Positions 43,700 through 53,279 are shown, numbered from the stretch's first letter. The stretch is 64,000 nt of DNA from Stieleria bergensis (GCA_007745635.1 CP036272.1:1251700-1315699); one strand, 5' to 3'. Notes: a model not told the origin generated them from the sequence alone. Numbers and translations are program-made.

Positions 43700-44941
43700 A
43701 TGAATCAACCTCCGGAAATCAAAGCAGGGCAATCCAACGCGGGCCCCGTATCCTCGCGAGACCAACAGGGTTCCAAGACGGGCCAGGAAAACGTTGCATT
43801 TTGCGATTCGATTTTTGCCAAGGCCTTTCATGCCAGCGCGTCCGACTTGCACTTCGAGCCGTATCAGCAGGCGTTTCGTGTGCGGATGCGAGTCGATGGT
43901 GTGTTGAGTCAGATTGCAGCCGGTCCGGCGGCGGACTATGCACAAGTCTCTTCACGCGTGAAGATTTTATCGGACCTGGACATCGCCGAACGTCGTCGAC
44001 CACAGGAAGGCCGATTGAACTTGGTCATCGATGGCCGCAGCGTGGACTATCGTGTCAGTTGTGTGCCCACTCGGTTTGGTGAAAAGATTGTTTTGCGAGT
44101 CGTCGACGCGACCGGTTTGAAATCAGATATGACCCAATTGGGGATGACGGCGCGTGAGGCTCAGTTGATGGCCCAGGCAACCGGCCAGCCGTACGGAATG
44201 TGCTTGGTCACCGGGCCGACCGGGAGCGGCAAAACCACCACGCTGTACTCGGCGCTCAATCGGCTCAATGAGATGCAGCGGAATATCACCACGATTGAAG
44301 ATCCGGTGGAGTACAACGTCTTTGGCATCACGCAGATCAGTGTGCAGCGTGAACTGGACATGGACTTTGCTCAGATTTTGCGGCTGACATTGCGGCAAGA
44401 CCCGGATGTTGTTCTGGTCGGTGAGATTCGCGATACCGAAACAGCGCGAACTTCGTTTCAGGCTGCCTTGACCGGTCACATGGTGTTGTCAACCTTGCAC
44501 ACCAATGACACGGTTTCGGCGATCTCGCGCTTGCGTGACATGGAAATTGAGCCATTCTTGATCACCTCGGCGCTGAACATCATTGTGGCTCAGCGATTGT
44601 TGCGACGGCTGTGTCAGAGTTGTCGCACGCCCACTCAAGCGACTCCGTCCCAGTTAAAAGCTCTGGGGATCAGCGAAGAGCAGGCTGCCAAGGCGAGTTT
44701 TCACACCGGGCGAGGTTGCCAGAAATGCAACGGTTCGGGCATGCGTGGTCGAGTGGCAATCTATGAGATGTTGGAGATCACCGAAGCGATTCGTGATCTG
44801 ATCTTCGAAAATGCATCCGTCAATGATCTGCGCAAGCAAGCGATCAAGGACGGCATGAAAACGCTACGCGTCAGTGCGCTCAGCAAGGCCTTTCATGGAA
44901 TCGTGTCGCTTGAACAAGCTGCCATCTACGCCGGCAAGTAG
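43700..44941 (+). CDS. PilB/GspE-type secretion ATPase
   Basis: A 413-residue hexameric motor ATPase of type IV pili or type II secretion. It has the N2 domain segment (SDLHFEPYQQAFRVRMRVDGVL), Walker A GPTGSGKTTTL (about 171), the Asp box with IEDPVEY, Walker B VVLVGEIRDTETA, the His box and the zinc-binding four-Cys motif (CQSC ... CQKC). It lacks the N-terminal N1 domain of about 150 residues, so it is a short form. The prepilin peptidase at 6.0 kb belongs to the same machine. No pilin or GspF gene lies next to it. The ATG at 43700 was chosen; a GTG at 43658 is possible. Confidence 0.93.
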   Translation: MNQPPEIKAGQSNAGPVSSRDQQGSKTGQENVAFCDSIFAKAFHASASDLHFEPYQQAFRVRMRVDGVLSQIAAGPAADYAQVSSRVKILSDLDIAERRRPQEGRLNLVIDGRSVDYRVSCVPTRFGEKIVLRVVDATGLKSDMTQLGMTAREAQLMAQATGQPYGMCLVTGPTGSGKTTTLYSALNRLNEMQRNITTIEDPVEYNVFGITQISVQRELDMDFAQILRLTLRQDPDVVLVGEIRDTETARTSFQAALTGHMVLSTLHTNDTVSAISRLRDMEIEPFLITSALNIIVAQRLLRRLCQSCRTPTQATPSQLKALGISEEQAAKASFHTGRGCQKCNGSGMRGRVAIYEMLEITEAIRDLIFENASVNDLRKQAIKDGMKTLRVSALSKAFHGIVSLEQAAIYAGK

Positions 44942-45137
44942 TTGGTGTCCCCTTTTGGCAGCGTCTTGCTTGCGCGCACTTCGCTGACAGGTTCGGGGTT
45001 CGAATCTGGCGTGCAGACAGGCATTCGGCCTTTCAGTGGCCCTTGTTTGAATTCACGACAGTTCAGTCTTGCTGCTGGCGGCAGGTTGGCGGATATTGCC
45101 CGCGTTATTTTGTTCGTCTTCACCACGCGGCTGTTTC

Positions 45138-45716
45138 ATGAATCCAACTGATTTCGAATCCTACGACGGCTTGATCTTTGATTGCGATGGCACGCTTGCC
45201 GATTCGATGCCGGTGCACTACGTCGCCTGGCGCGAGACCTTACTGAAGCATGGGATCGAATTTCCTGAGGACACGTTCTACGCCATGGGTGGCATGCCCA
45301 GTGCTCGGATCGTGCAGGTGCTTAGCGAGCAACAGGGGGTGCAGGCCGATTCGGATGCGGTGGCCAAGCAGAAAGAAGATCACTTTCACTCGCTGATTGA
45401 AACGGTTCAACCGCTCGACAGCGTGGTTGCGGTGGCGGAAAGCTTTCGAGGGCAAAAGCCGATGGCGGTCGCCAGTGGCAGCGACTTGCAGGCGGTCAAC
45501 CGTCAGTTGACTCACCTGGGCATTATCGACTGGTTTGACGCTCTGGTCACCGCCGAGCACACCGAGCGCCACAAGCCTCACCCGGATGTGTTCCTGTTGG
45601 CGGCTGAGCGTTTGGGAGTGCAGCCTGACCGCTGCGTCGTGTTCGAGGATTCTCCGCTGGGCTTTCAGGCGGCCGATGCGGCCAGCATGGACTGGGTGGA
45701 TGTGCGAGTCCGCTAG
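45138..45716 (+). CDS. HAD-superfamily phosphatase (beta-phosphoglucomutase-like)
   Basis: A 192-residue HAD hydrolase. The motif I nucleophile is at FDCDGTLADS (Asp15, acid/base Asp17), motif II is at VASGS, motif III uses the KPHPDVF Lys, and motif IV is VFEDSPLGFQAA. The cap is of the small helical type. Such enzymes act on sugar phosphates or phosphoglycolate; the exact substrate cannot be read. The ATG at 45138 follows the native start (MNPTDFESYDG); the frame is open back to 45069. Flanked by gene-poor DNA on both sides. Confidence 0.87.
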   Translation: MNPTDFESYDGLIFDCDGTLADSMPVHYVAWRETLLKHGIEFPEDTFYAMGGMPSARIVQVLSEQQGVQADSDAVAKQKEDHFHSLIETVQPLDSVVAVAESFRGQKPMAVASGSDLQAVNRQLTHLGIIDWFDALVTAEHTERHKPHPDVFLLAAERLGVQPDRCVVFEDSPLGFQAADAASMDWVDVRVR

Positions 45717-46050
45717 AGGGGTTGGGGCGCTGGCCAGGTTGTGGGGTTCTGATGGCCTAGCGGCTGGGTCGCTGTTCTGGAGCTTGAAATGAGCGATCGA
45801 GTTGGCAAGCGGCGCGGTCTAGTTCGTCAGTGAGAGGGAGGCGAAGTTTGGCAATTGGCGGGACTTCGCCCCCTAATGTGGGCTGTTTTTGTCTTGGAGA
45901 GGGGTTTTCAGGCGGTAAATCGACGTTTGGGCTGTGCCGGAGCAAAAAAGACCTGCCAAACTACGCCCATTGTCCATTTACAACCGGCCCGAATGCTTTC
46001 TAAACTACCGGGCTTTATTCTTGGTGCTCGTTTAACGAAAGATACTGGCA
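45717..46050. other. gene-free region before ffh
   Basis: A 334-bp gene-free stretch between the HAD gene and ffh. A hairpin GGCGAAGT/ACTTCGCC lies at 45840-45870. I looked for an SRP RNA (GGAAGCAGC-type tetraloop region) but saw none. Confidence 0.45.
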
Positions 46051-47526
46051 GTGTTTGATTCCCTCTCAGAAGGATTGCAATCGGCGTTTAAGAGCTTGCG
46101 CGGCAAAGGCAAGCTTACCGAGGGCAATATGCGCGAGGGTTTGGACATTGTTCAGCGTTCGTTGCTTGAGGCCGACGTCAGCTACCCGGTCGTCCAGGAC
46201 TTCATGCAGCATGTCAGTGAACGTGCATTGGGCAAAAAGGTCCTGCTGAGTCTGCGACCCGAGGAAGAGCTGGTCGGGATTGTTCAAAGTGAATTGACGG
46301 CCATTTTGGGCCCCGTTGATTCATCGCTGCACCTCAAGACGGAAGGCCCCACCATCATCATGATGTGTGGTTTGCAGGGGAGTGGTAAAACCACGACCTG
46401 CGGTAAGCTTTCTCAGTTGCTCAAAGAACAAAAGGTCACGCCTTTGTTGGTCGCTGCTGACTTGCAGCGTCCGGCGGCGATCGAGCAGCTAAAAGTGATC
46501 GGCCAGCAGTTGGACGTGCCGGTCTACGCCGAACCAGACAATAAAAACCCCGTTGAAGTTTGCAACAATGGGGTCGCTCGAGCGAAAGAGCTCGGTTCGC
46601 GGGTCGTGATTCTCGACACCGCCGGACGATTGGCCATCGACGAAGAGTTGATGGCTGAATTGGCAAAGATTGACAAGAAGGTCAGCCCCGATCAGGTTTA
46701 CTTGGTCGTTGACGGCATGACCGGCCAGGATGCCGTCAACAGTGCTGATGCCTTCAATAAGGCCTTGGAACTTGATGGCGTGGTGATGACCAAGCTTGAT
46801 GGTGACGCTCGTGGTGGAGCGTTGTTGTCCGTCAAGCACGTCACCGGGGTGCCGATTAAGTTCATCGGTACTGGAGAACATTTTGATGCCTTGGAGCCGT
46901 TTCGGCCCGAAGGCATGGCAAGTCGAATCTTGCAAATGGGTGACATCGTCGCTGCGGCGCACGAAGCTCACCGAATCGTCGATGATCGTGAACGCGAAGA
47001 GCTAGAAGCCAAGATGGCTTCGGGCGATTTCACGCTCGATGATTTCAAAAACATGATGGAAAAGGTCAGCAAGCCAGGCTTGATGGGCCGAATGATGGGC
47101 CTAATGCCAGGCATGGGCCAGTTCAAGGATGCGTTGGAGAGCGATGAAGCGGCTGGCGGGATTCGTCAGACCATCGGTGCCATCAATAGTATGACCGCCG
47201 AAGAACGTCGCAATCCAAAGGTCATTGACTCTGCACGTCGATCTCGGATCGCGAAAGGTGCTGGAGTCCAAACGCCTGTGATCAGTCAGCTGATCAAGCA
47301 GTTTGAATTCATGAAGCCCATGATGCAAGCGATGGCTGGTGGCTCGGTGATGGACCGAGCCAAGATGATGTCGCAACTGCAGGGCGCCATGAGTCAAGGT
47401 AATGGAAGCCTCGATGGCTTGCGAACCAAAGGGTCCACTGGCAAGCGACTGAGCAATGCCGAGCGGGCAAAGATGCGTAAAGAACGCGAAAAGCTAAAGC
47501 GTCGTAAAAAGCGACAAGGCAAGTGA
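46051..47526 (+). CDS. ffh: signal recognition particle protein
   Basis: A 491-residue GTPase that binds SRP RNA and signal peptides and docks ribosomes to the membrane. It has the N domain, the G domain with GLQGSGKTTTCGKLS (about 108-122), DTAGRLAIDEE and TKLDGDARGGA, and the methionine-rich M domain (about 300-440: MMGLMPGMG, RRSRIAKGAG) with a basic tail. It starts with GTG at 46051. It is the first gene of the cluster ffh-rpsP-trmD-rplS-yraN, an arrangement common in bacteria. Confidence 0.97.
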   Translation: MFDSLSEGLQSAFKSLRGKGKLTEGNMREGLDIVQRSLLEADVSYPVVQDFMQHVSERALGKKVLLSLRPEEELVGIVQSELTAILGPVDSSLHLKTEGPTIIMMCGLQGSGKTTTCGKLSQLLKEQKVTPLLVAADLQRPAAIEQLKVIGQQLDVPVYAEPDNKNPVEVCNNGVARAKELGSRVVILDTAGRLAIDEELMAELAKIDKKVSPDQVYLVVDGMTGQDAVNSADAFNKALELDGVVMTKLDGDARGGALLSVKHVTGVPIKFIGTGEHFDALEPFRPEGMASRILQMGDIVAAAHEAHRIVDDREREELEAKMASGDFTLDDFKNMMEKVSKPGLMGRMMGLMPGMGQFKDALESDEAAGGIRQTIGAINSMTAEERRNPKVIDSARRSRIAKGAGVQTPVISQLIKQFEFMKPMMQAMAGGSVMDRAKMMSQLQGAMSQGNGSLDGLRTKGSTGKRLSNAERAKMRKEREKLKRRKKRQGK

Positions 47527-47628
47527 TTCAGTTTCCCTGGCCGGGACGCTGAGACAAGACTAGATTTTTTTGGCTGCGACAACCGCGCCAGTTTACAGAT
47601 TAAACGTTTTCCCTTTTGTGAGTTTGAA

Positions 47629-48048
47629 ATGGCTGTTCGAATCCGTCTGAAAAAGATGGGTCGCACCCACCGACCTTTCTTCCGCGTCTGCGCTATGGAC
47701 CAACGTTCTCCGCGCGACGGCCGGGTGATTGAAGAGTTGGGCTTTTACGACCCCATGGTCCCTGAAACCGACGCACGTGCCCAGCTGAAAGGCGAGCGCA
47801 TTGATCACTGGCTAAGCGTCGGTGCTCAGCCCACCGAAAAGGTCGCGGTTCTGATCAAAAAGTACGGCACCGATGGCACTCACCTGGACGCTCAAAAAGA
47901 AGCGCTCGAGCGATTGGGTAAACGCAAAGAGTACACCCCAGCACCTCCCAAGCCTGCTCCTGCTCCAGTCGCTGAAGAAGCGCCTGCTGAAGAGGCACCC
48001 GCTGAAGAAGCTGCTGCTGAAGAAACCACCGAAGCTGCTGCCGAGTAA
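47629..48048 (+). CDS. rpsP: 30S ribosomal protein S16
   Basis: A 139-residue S16 protein of the small subunit. The N-terminal 80 residues (VRIRLKKMGRTHRPFFRVCAMDQRSPRDGRVIEELGFYDP) match the family exactly. The C-terminal 35-40 residues form an Ala/Glu/Pro-rich acidic extension (EEAPAEEAPAEEAAAEE) that ordinary 80-90-residue S16 lacks. It follows ffh by 102 bases. The next gene is trmD; rimM, commonly placed between the two, is missing. Confidence 0.96.
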   Translation: MAVRIRLKKMGRTHRPFFRVCAMDQRSPRDGRVIEELGFYDPMVPETDARAQLKGERIDHWLSVGAQPTEKVAVLIKKYGTDGTHLDAQKEALERLGKRKEYTPAPPKPAPAPVAEEAPAEEAPAEEAAAEETTEAAAE

Positions 48049-48131
48049 GCAGCCCTTGGTGAGCGATGGTTGGCGACATCCCGGTCGCTGCCTGGCGTTG
48101 CATGCGGGTTTCAATTGCGAGGATTGATGGA

Positions 48132-48863
48132 GTGCGATTCGATGTTATCACGCTCTTTCCGGCGATCTTCGATGGTTACCTGACGCAAAGCCTGCTGGAA
48201 AAAGCGATCAAGAAAGGTTTGGTCGATATCCAGCGTCACGACATGCGTGATTGGGCAGGTAAAGCGCCACACCGAAAAGTCGATGATCGACCCTTCGGCG
48301 GTGGTCCTGGAATGTTGTTGCAAGTTGATGTCACCGTGCCGTGTGTGGAAGACGTCCAGAAAATGGGCCCCTCACCAGGCAAAGTGATCATGTTGACCCC
48401 GCAAGGGAAACGCTTTGATCAGCAGATGGCAGAAGAGTTCGCCTTGTGCGACCGTCTGGTGCTGATGTGCGGCCGGTACGAAGGCTTCGATCAACGCGTC
48501 ACTGATATCTTGCAACCAACCGAAGTCAGTATCGGTGACTTTATCCTCAATGGAGGCGAAGTCGCTGCAATGACCATCGTCGACAGCGTCGTCCGGCTCT
48601 TGCCGGGAGTGCTGGGCGACGAAAACAGTAACATTGACGATTCCTTCAGTAGCGGCAATCGATTGCTGGAGTTTCCACAATACACTCGGCCTAGAGAGTA
48701 TCGCGGTCATCAGGTCCCCGAAGTCCTGTTGGGCGGTAATCACCAGGCAATCGCCAAGTGGCGAAGTGAGCAAAGTCAGTTGCGAACCCAGCAGCGTCGA
48801 AGTGACCTGCTGGAAAAGCAAACTGACTTGCCAGCATCACAAACAGACGATCTCGGTCAATGA
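48132..48863 (+). CDS. trmD: tRNA (guanine-N1-)-methyltransferase
   Basis: A 243-residue SPOUT methyltransferase that makes m1G37 in tRNAs and prevents frameshifting. The start FDVITLFPAIFDGYL, GGGPGMLLQVD, the SAM knot MLTPQGKRF and CGRYEGFDQRV, and LNGGEVAAMTIVDSVVRLLPGV are all typical. I chose the GTG at 48132 because it gives the canonical N-terminus and has GAGGATTGATGGA just upstream; an in-frame ATG at 48066 would add 22 residues. Confidence 0.96.
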   Translation: MRFDVITLFPAIFDGYLTQSLLEKAIKKGLVDIQRHDMRDWAGKAPHRKVDDRPFGGGPGMLLQVDVTVPCVEDVQKMGPSPGKVIMLTPQGKRFDQQMAEEFALCDRLVLMCGRYEGFDQRVTDILQPTEVSIGDFILNGGEVAAMTIVDSVVRLLPGVLGDENSNIDDSFSSGNRLLEFPQYTRPREYRGHQVPEVLLGGNHQAIAKWRSEQSQLRTQQRRSDLLEKQTDLPASQTDDLGQ

Positions 48864-48987
48864 CCAACGAGGTCGCCAGCGGTTGTCGTGACCGCTGATG
48901 GTTTGAAAAACACAAATTGTTGATCAGTCGTCCGGCCGATGAGTCGACGGTTGGAAATACACGGTTGGATATACCAAGAGAGAAGTT

Positions 48988-49341
48988 ATGAGCCAAGCAA
49001 TTCTTGAAAAGGTCGAAAAGACTGCCCTCAAAGAGAACCCACCTCAATTCGATATCGGTGACACCGTCGATGTGCACCTGAGAATTCTGGAAGGCAACAA
49101 AGAGCGGATCCAGGTGTTCAGCGGAACCGTGATCGGTCGTAGCGGAAGCGGATCGAAGGAAATGTTCATCGTTCGCCGTATCGTTGCCGGTGAAGGTGTT
49201 GAACGCAAGTTCCCCGTGCACAGCCCACGCATCGAGAAAGTCGAAGTCAAACGCAGCGCTGTTGTGCGTCGCGCCAAGCTTTACTTCCTGCGTCAACGCG
49301 TTGGTAAAGCCGTTCGCTTGAAAGAACGTCGCCGCAGCTAA
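48988..49341 (+). CDS. rplS: 50S ribosomal protein L19
   Basis: A 117-residue L19 of the large subunit at the interface with S-subunit helix 14. The blocks IGDTVDVHLRILEGNKERIQVFSGTVIGR, the SGSGSKEMFIVRRIVAGEGVERKFPVHSP core and the AKLYFLRQRVGKAVRLKERR end match the family. A good spacer and AGAGAGAAG lie before the ATG. It follows trmD by 124 bases in the conserved order. Confidence 0.97.
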   Translation: MSQAILEKVEKTALKENPPQFDIGDTVDVHLRILEGNKERIQVFSGTVIGRSGSGSKEMFIVRRIVAGEGVERKFPVHSPRIEKVEVKRSAVVRRAKLYFLRQRVGKAVRLKERRRS

Positions 49342-49514
49342 AGCCTGGCTGCCTCGCAGCCATCGCCTTTGCTCTCTCACCACCAGCGATTCTGTGCAGC
49401 AGAAACAAACTGCCAGAGTGTCGCCAAGTATGCACTGAAGTGCCCTGCGAATTGCCGGGCATGGGAGCCTTTGCACGCATCGATCCGTAGGCAGCAACCG
49501 GCGAAGAGGTCTGG

Positions 49515-50030
49515 GTGGTGGGCCGATTTGAAAAGCTTGTTCCGATTCGGCGTGTGGTCCATTGGCTCGACCAAATGCGTTTCGGTTCCATTGATCTCTC
49601 TGCCCCGATCGGACAACGGGGCGAACAAGCAGCCGCGATCTATCTGCGTCGCAAAGGCCTGCGGATCATCGTGGTCAATGAATCGGATCACGCAGGCGAA
49701 ATCGATTTGATTGCCATCGATCGCAAAACGCGCACCATCATCTTTATCGAAGTCAAAACGCTGCGTCGCCAGCCACCGGCTTCTGTGGTCGGTGATCCAT
49801 CGTCGACGGGCTCCAATCAGGATCATCCGGCGGATCGAGTCGATGGGCACAAGCAGCGCCGAATCACTCAGGCTGCGCTACGATTCCTGAAGCGGCGCGG
49901 TTTGTTGGGGCACGCTTGTCGTTTTGATGTGGTCGCCGTTTGGTGGCCTGATGACTCGGCCGGTCCAGCGCACGTTCAGCACATCGAAAATGCTTTCGAG
50001 GCAACCGGCGATTTTCAGATGTGGTCCTAA
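49515..50030 (+). CDS. yraN: UPF0102 (YraN-like) protein, endonuclease fold
   Basis: A 171-residue protein of the UPF0102 family, which has a restriction-endonuclease-like fold. Core blocks are IGQRGEQAAAIYLRRKGLRI, AGEIDLIAIDRKTRTIIFIEVKTLR (the Asp...ExK catalytic pattern) and ALRFLKRRG. The cellular role is poorly known; in bacteria it often sits next to rplS as here. Start GTG at 49515 (a second GTG at 49518); an ATG at 49575 is a reasonable alternative because the N-terminal 20 residues are not conserved. Confidence 0.88.
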   Translation: MVGRFEKLVPIRRVVHWLDQMRFGSIDLSAPIGQRGEQAAAIYLRRKGLRIIVVNESDHAGEIDLIAIDRKTRTIIFIEVKTLRRQPPASVVGDPSSTGSNQDHPADRVDGHKQRRITQAALRFLKRRGLLGHACRFDVVAVWWPDDSAGPAHVQHIENAFEATGDFQMWS

Positions 50031-50109
50031 GCCCGTCGAAGCGGCGTCCTGCAGAGTGCTGCACAAGGCAATCTGCCTGATCGACTTGCGATCCCGACGC
50101 CTGAATTGG

Positions 50110-50138
50110 TTCGCAGAATCGATGATTCCAGCTATAAT
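50110..50138 (+). promoter_or_regulatory. candidate promoter of the sulfatase gene
   Basis: TTCGCA (50110-50115) and a perfect TATAAT (50133-50138) are separated by 17 bases and lie 45 bases before the ATG at 50184. It is the best sigma-70-like promoter I could see in the window. Confidence 0.6.
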
Positions 50139-50183
50139 ACGGGGCCCCGCCCACCTTGTTTTCCACGCACTTTAGTGTTCTCC

Positions 50184-52196
50184 ATGAAAGCCCCCTCTTG
50201 TTTGGTTGTCTTGCTGCTCCTGTTTGGCTCCGTCGCCAATGCCGCTGAACCCGCTGCCGGTTCACGACCCAATGTGATTTTCATTTTGTTGGATGACATG
50301 GGCTGGGGCGATTTTGGTGTGCTGCATCAAAACCAATCCAAGCACGTGCGCAAGAATCGCACGCCCATGTTGGATCAGATGGCTGCCGAGGGCATGCAGT
50401 TGCGACAGCATTATTGCCCGGCGCCGGTCTGTGCTCCCAGTCGTTCCTCACTGCTGACCGGTGTTCATCAAGGTCATGCCGTGGTCCGCGACAACCAGTT
50501 CGACAAAGCTCTGGAAGACAACCACACACTTGCCACCGTGATGAAGGCAGCTGGCTATCAAACTTGGTTGGTTGGCAAGTATGGCCTGCAAGGCGCGGTC
50601 AACGGACAAGACGATGACTACACGCCTGCGATGTGGCCGGCTTATCCAACCAAGCGTGGCTTCGATCGCTTTTATGGATACGTTCGTCACCGCGATGGTC
50701 ACTTGCACTATCCAGCGGAACCTTGGGACATCGGTGGTTCAGCATCGCATCGCGAACCCAAGCAAGTGTGGTACAACGACAAAGAAGTCAGCAAAGACTT
50801 GGCCAAGTGTTACACCACCGACCTGTTTGCTGCCCGCAGTAAAGATTGGATCATCAAGCATGTTGAAGCAGGCAGCGAGCAGCCGTTCTTTTTGTATCTC
50901 GCCTATGATACCCCGCACGCCGCGCTACAAGTTGCGCCCTGTCCCTATCCTGAAGGACAAGGAGTCAAAGGCGGTCTGCAGTGGAATGGCAAGCCGGGTG
51001 AAATGATCAACACTGCCAAGGGCACCGTCGATGGCTATCGTCATCCCGAGACGGTTGGCAAAGGCTGGAACGATGTCGAAGAACGTTTTGCCAGCATGGT
51101 TCGCCGGATTGATTTGACCGTTGGCGACTTGTTGCAGACACTGCGTGACCTGAAGATTGATGACAACACGTTGGTTGTGATCAGTTGTGATAATGGACCA
51201 CACCATGAATCTTACTTGATGCCGCGAAAAGGGTTCGTCCACCAGTACTCGCCACAGTCCTTCCAGTCGTATGGTCCCTTCGATGGCACCAAGCGAGATG
51301 TCTGGGAAGGTGGTATTCGTGTTGGCACCTTGGCTTGGTGGCCGGGGAAAATCAAAACGGGATCGATCAACGAGTCGCCTTCGCAATTCCATGACTGGAT
51401 GGTAACGTTTGCCGACGCTGCTGGTTCGCCCGCACCGGCGCGGGCCGACGGTGTCTCGTTGATTCCATCGCTGACCGGCCAAGGCAAGCAACGTGCTGGT
51501 CAGGTTTACGTCGAATACTTCAACGGTGGTAGCACACCACGCTACGAAGACTTTCAGCCTGTCAAACGCAACAAGAAACGTAAGCAGATGCAAGTCATCA
51601 TGCTCGATGGCTACAAAGGTGTTCGCACCAACATCACCAGCGCCGATCAGGACTTCGAAATTTACGATGTGAACAAAGATCCCAAAGAGCTTCACAACCT
51701 GGCCAGTGCGTCGCCAGCGATGAAGCGGCTCAATGAACGCATGAAGGATCGTGTTCTGCAAATGCGTCGACCCAACGAAACGGCCAAGCGTCCTTATGAT
51801 GATCAGCCGATTCCTGCACTCGAAGGGGTTGCTTCAGCGGGATGGAACTATGAAACCTATGCAGGCAAATTTCCCTATGTTCCACAGCCCGGTTCGGTGG
51901 CCGTCAAAGACAGTGGCGCTAGCAAAGGCTTGGTGGCTCGGGATGTGCCCGGGGCAGTGACGTTTCGGGGACACTTGAAGGCGCCTAAGACCGGACGATA
52001 CAAGGTGACGTTGACCACTCCAAGCCCCGCCTTTGCCAGGATTCATGATGCACAGCTGATCGATGCAGATTATCAGTTCAAGCCTGGTCAGACGTATAGC
52101 ACTGAAATCAACCTCCAGCAGGGAGTGCACCCGGTGACCGTGACCGCGCTGGGAACCGGAGATGTCAAGCTGAACCTGAGTGTCCAGCCACTGTAA
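50184..52196 (+). CDS. secreted arylsulfatase
   Basis: A 670-residue sulfatase with an N-terminal signal peptide (MKAPSCLVVLLLLFGSVANA). The metal-binding LLDDMGWGD block and the active-site motif CAPSRSSLLTG are present, with Cys83 to be oxidised to formylglycine. A further block with HHESYLMPRKGF and KRDVWEGGIRVG fits the S1 sulfatase family. The C-terminal 110 residues form an extra beta-rich domain (PA14/carbohydrate-binding-like). Planctomycetes carry dozens of such enzymes to desulfate algal polysaccharides. A formylglycine-generating enzyme is not in the window. The ATG at 50184 starts the signal. Confidence 0.9.
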   Translation: MKAPSCLVVLLLLFGSVANAAEPAAGSRPNVIFILLDDMGWGDFGVLHQNQSKHVRKNRTPMLDQMAAEGMQLRQHYCPAPVCAPSRSSLLTGVHQGHAVVRDNQFDKALEDNHTLATVMKAAGYQTWLVGKYGLQGAVNGQDDDYTPAMWPAYPTKRGFDRFYGYVRHRDGHLHYPAEPWDIGGSASHREPKQVWYNDKEVSKDLAKCYTTDLFAARSKDWIIKHVEAGSEQPFFLYLAYDTPHAALQVAPCPYPEGQGVKGGLQWNGKPGEMINTAKGTVDGYRHPETVGKGWNDVEERFASMVRRIDLTVGDLLQTLRDLKIDDNTLVVISCDNGPHHESYLMPRKGFVHQYSPQSFQSYGPFDGTKRDVWEGGIRVGTLAWWPGKIKTGSINESPSQFHDWMVTFADAAGSPAPARADGVSLIPSLTGQGKQRAGQVYVEYFNGGSTPRYEDFQPVKRNKKRKQMQVIMLDGYKGVRTNITSADQDFEIYDVNKDPKELHNLASASPAMKRLNERMKDRVLQMRRPNETAKRPYDDQPIPALEGVASAGWNYETYAGKFPYVPQPGSVAVKDSGASKGLVARDVPGAVTFRGHLKAPKTGRYKVTLTTPSPAFARIHDAQLIDADYQFKPGQTYSTEINLQQGVHPVTVTALGTGDVKLNLSVQPL

Positions 52197-52250
52197 ACGC
52201 GACGGCGCCCGTTTCTGATTGATAGTTTTGACTGCTTGCCCGATATTCTG

Positions 52251-53279
52251 ATGACTGAGTCACCAACGATACATTCTTCCGAACCGATTCCGAAAGGCGA
52301 CGCCGATGATGCCGCCGCAGTGGATCGTTTGCATGCGACGTATGCGCAATTGCGTGAAGAGCTATCGCGAGTGATCGTGGGTCAGGCGTCCGCAATTGAA
52401 GAGCTCGCGATCTGTTTCTTTGCCAAGCGAAACGCATTGCTGGTGGGTGTGCCTGGTCTGGCCAAGACGTTGCTGGTGGGCAAGTTTGCCGAAACGCTCT
52501 CGTTGTCGTTCAGTCGCGTTCAGTTCACTCCGGACTTGATGCCCATGGACATCACGGGAACGGATATCTTGCAAGAAAATGCGGAGGGTCGCCGGGAATT
52601 TCATTTCATGGCTGGACCGATCTTTGCAAACATCGTTTTGGCTGACGAGATCAACCGCGCTCCGCCCAAGACTCAGGCGGCTTTGCTGGAGGCGATGCAA
52701 GAAGGTAATGTCACTGTTTTAGGCAAAGAGTATCGTTTGCCAGCGCCGTTCATGGTCTTGGCAACGCAAAACCCCGTGGAACAAGAGGGCACCTATCCGC
52801 TGCCAGAGGCGCAGTTGGATCGCTTCATGTCGATCATTGAATTGGGTTACCCCAGCGAAGACGAGGAAGTTGAGATCGCTCGGCTTACCACCGGAGCGGA
52901 ACAGCCAAATCTGGAGGCGCTGTTGAGCCTCGAGCAGATTGTTGGTTTCCAAGACTTGGTCCGTCGCATACCGGTGCCCGAGCATCTGTATCGTTACGCG
53001 GCTCAGTTGGTCCGCAAGACACGTCCAGGTGAAGGCACCGCGCCGGATTGGTTACTGCCGCTGGTCAGCTGGGGAGCAGGGCCACGAGCGGTGCAAAGTC
53101 TGGTTCTGGGAGCCAAGAGCCGAGCTGCGTTGCATGGCAGTTATCAAGTTCGCAAGTGTGACATCCAGGCGATGGCGCCGTCTGTGCTTTCACACCGGAT
53201 CGTCTTGACCTTCGCTGCCCAGGCAGAACGCATGACAGCGCGGCGGATCATTGATCGCTTGGTGCAAGGATCGGACTGA
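52251..53279 (+). CDS. MoxR-family AAA+ ATPase
   Basis: A 342-residue AAA+ ATPase of the MoxR group. It contains VIVGQASAIEELAICFFAKRNALLVGVPGLAKT (Walker A around 66-73), the FTPDLMPMDITGTDIL block, Walker B VLADEINRAPPKTQAALLEAMQEG (about 130), the sensor LATQNPVEQEGTYPLPEAQLDRF and the lid domain. MoxR ATPases act as chaperones with partner proteins that carry vWA domains, and the next three genes encode exactly such proteins. ATG at 52251 preferred; a TTG at 52236 is in frame. The gene is separated from the sulfatase by 54 bases. Confidence 0.93.
   Translation: MTESPTIHSSEPIPKGDADDAAAVDRLHATYAQLREELSRVIVGQASAIEELAICFFAKRNALLVGVPGLAKTLLVGKFAETLSLSFSRVQFTPDLMPMDITGTDILQENAEGRREFHFMAGPIFANIVLADEINRAPPKTQAALLEAMQEGNVTVLGKEYRLPAPFMVLATQNPVEQEGTYPLPEAQLDRFMSIIELGYPSEDEEVEIARLTTGAEQPNLEALLSLEQIVGFQDLVRRIPVPEHLYRYAAQLVRKTRPGEGTAPDWLLPLVSWGAGPRAVQSLVLGAKSRAALHGSYQVRKCDIQAMAPSVLSHRIVLTFAAQAERMTARRIIDRLVQGSD

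Noticed and set aside
45717-46050. SRP RNA gene next to ffh
   Set aside because: The conserved SRP loop sequence could not be found in the gap.
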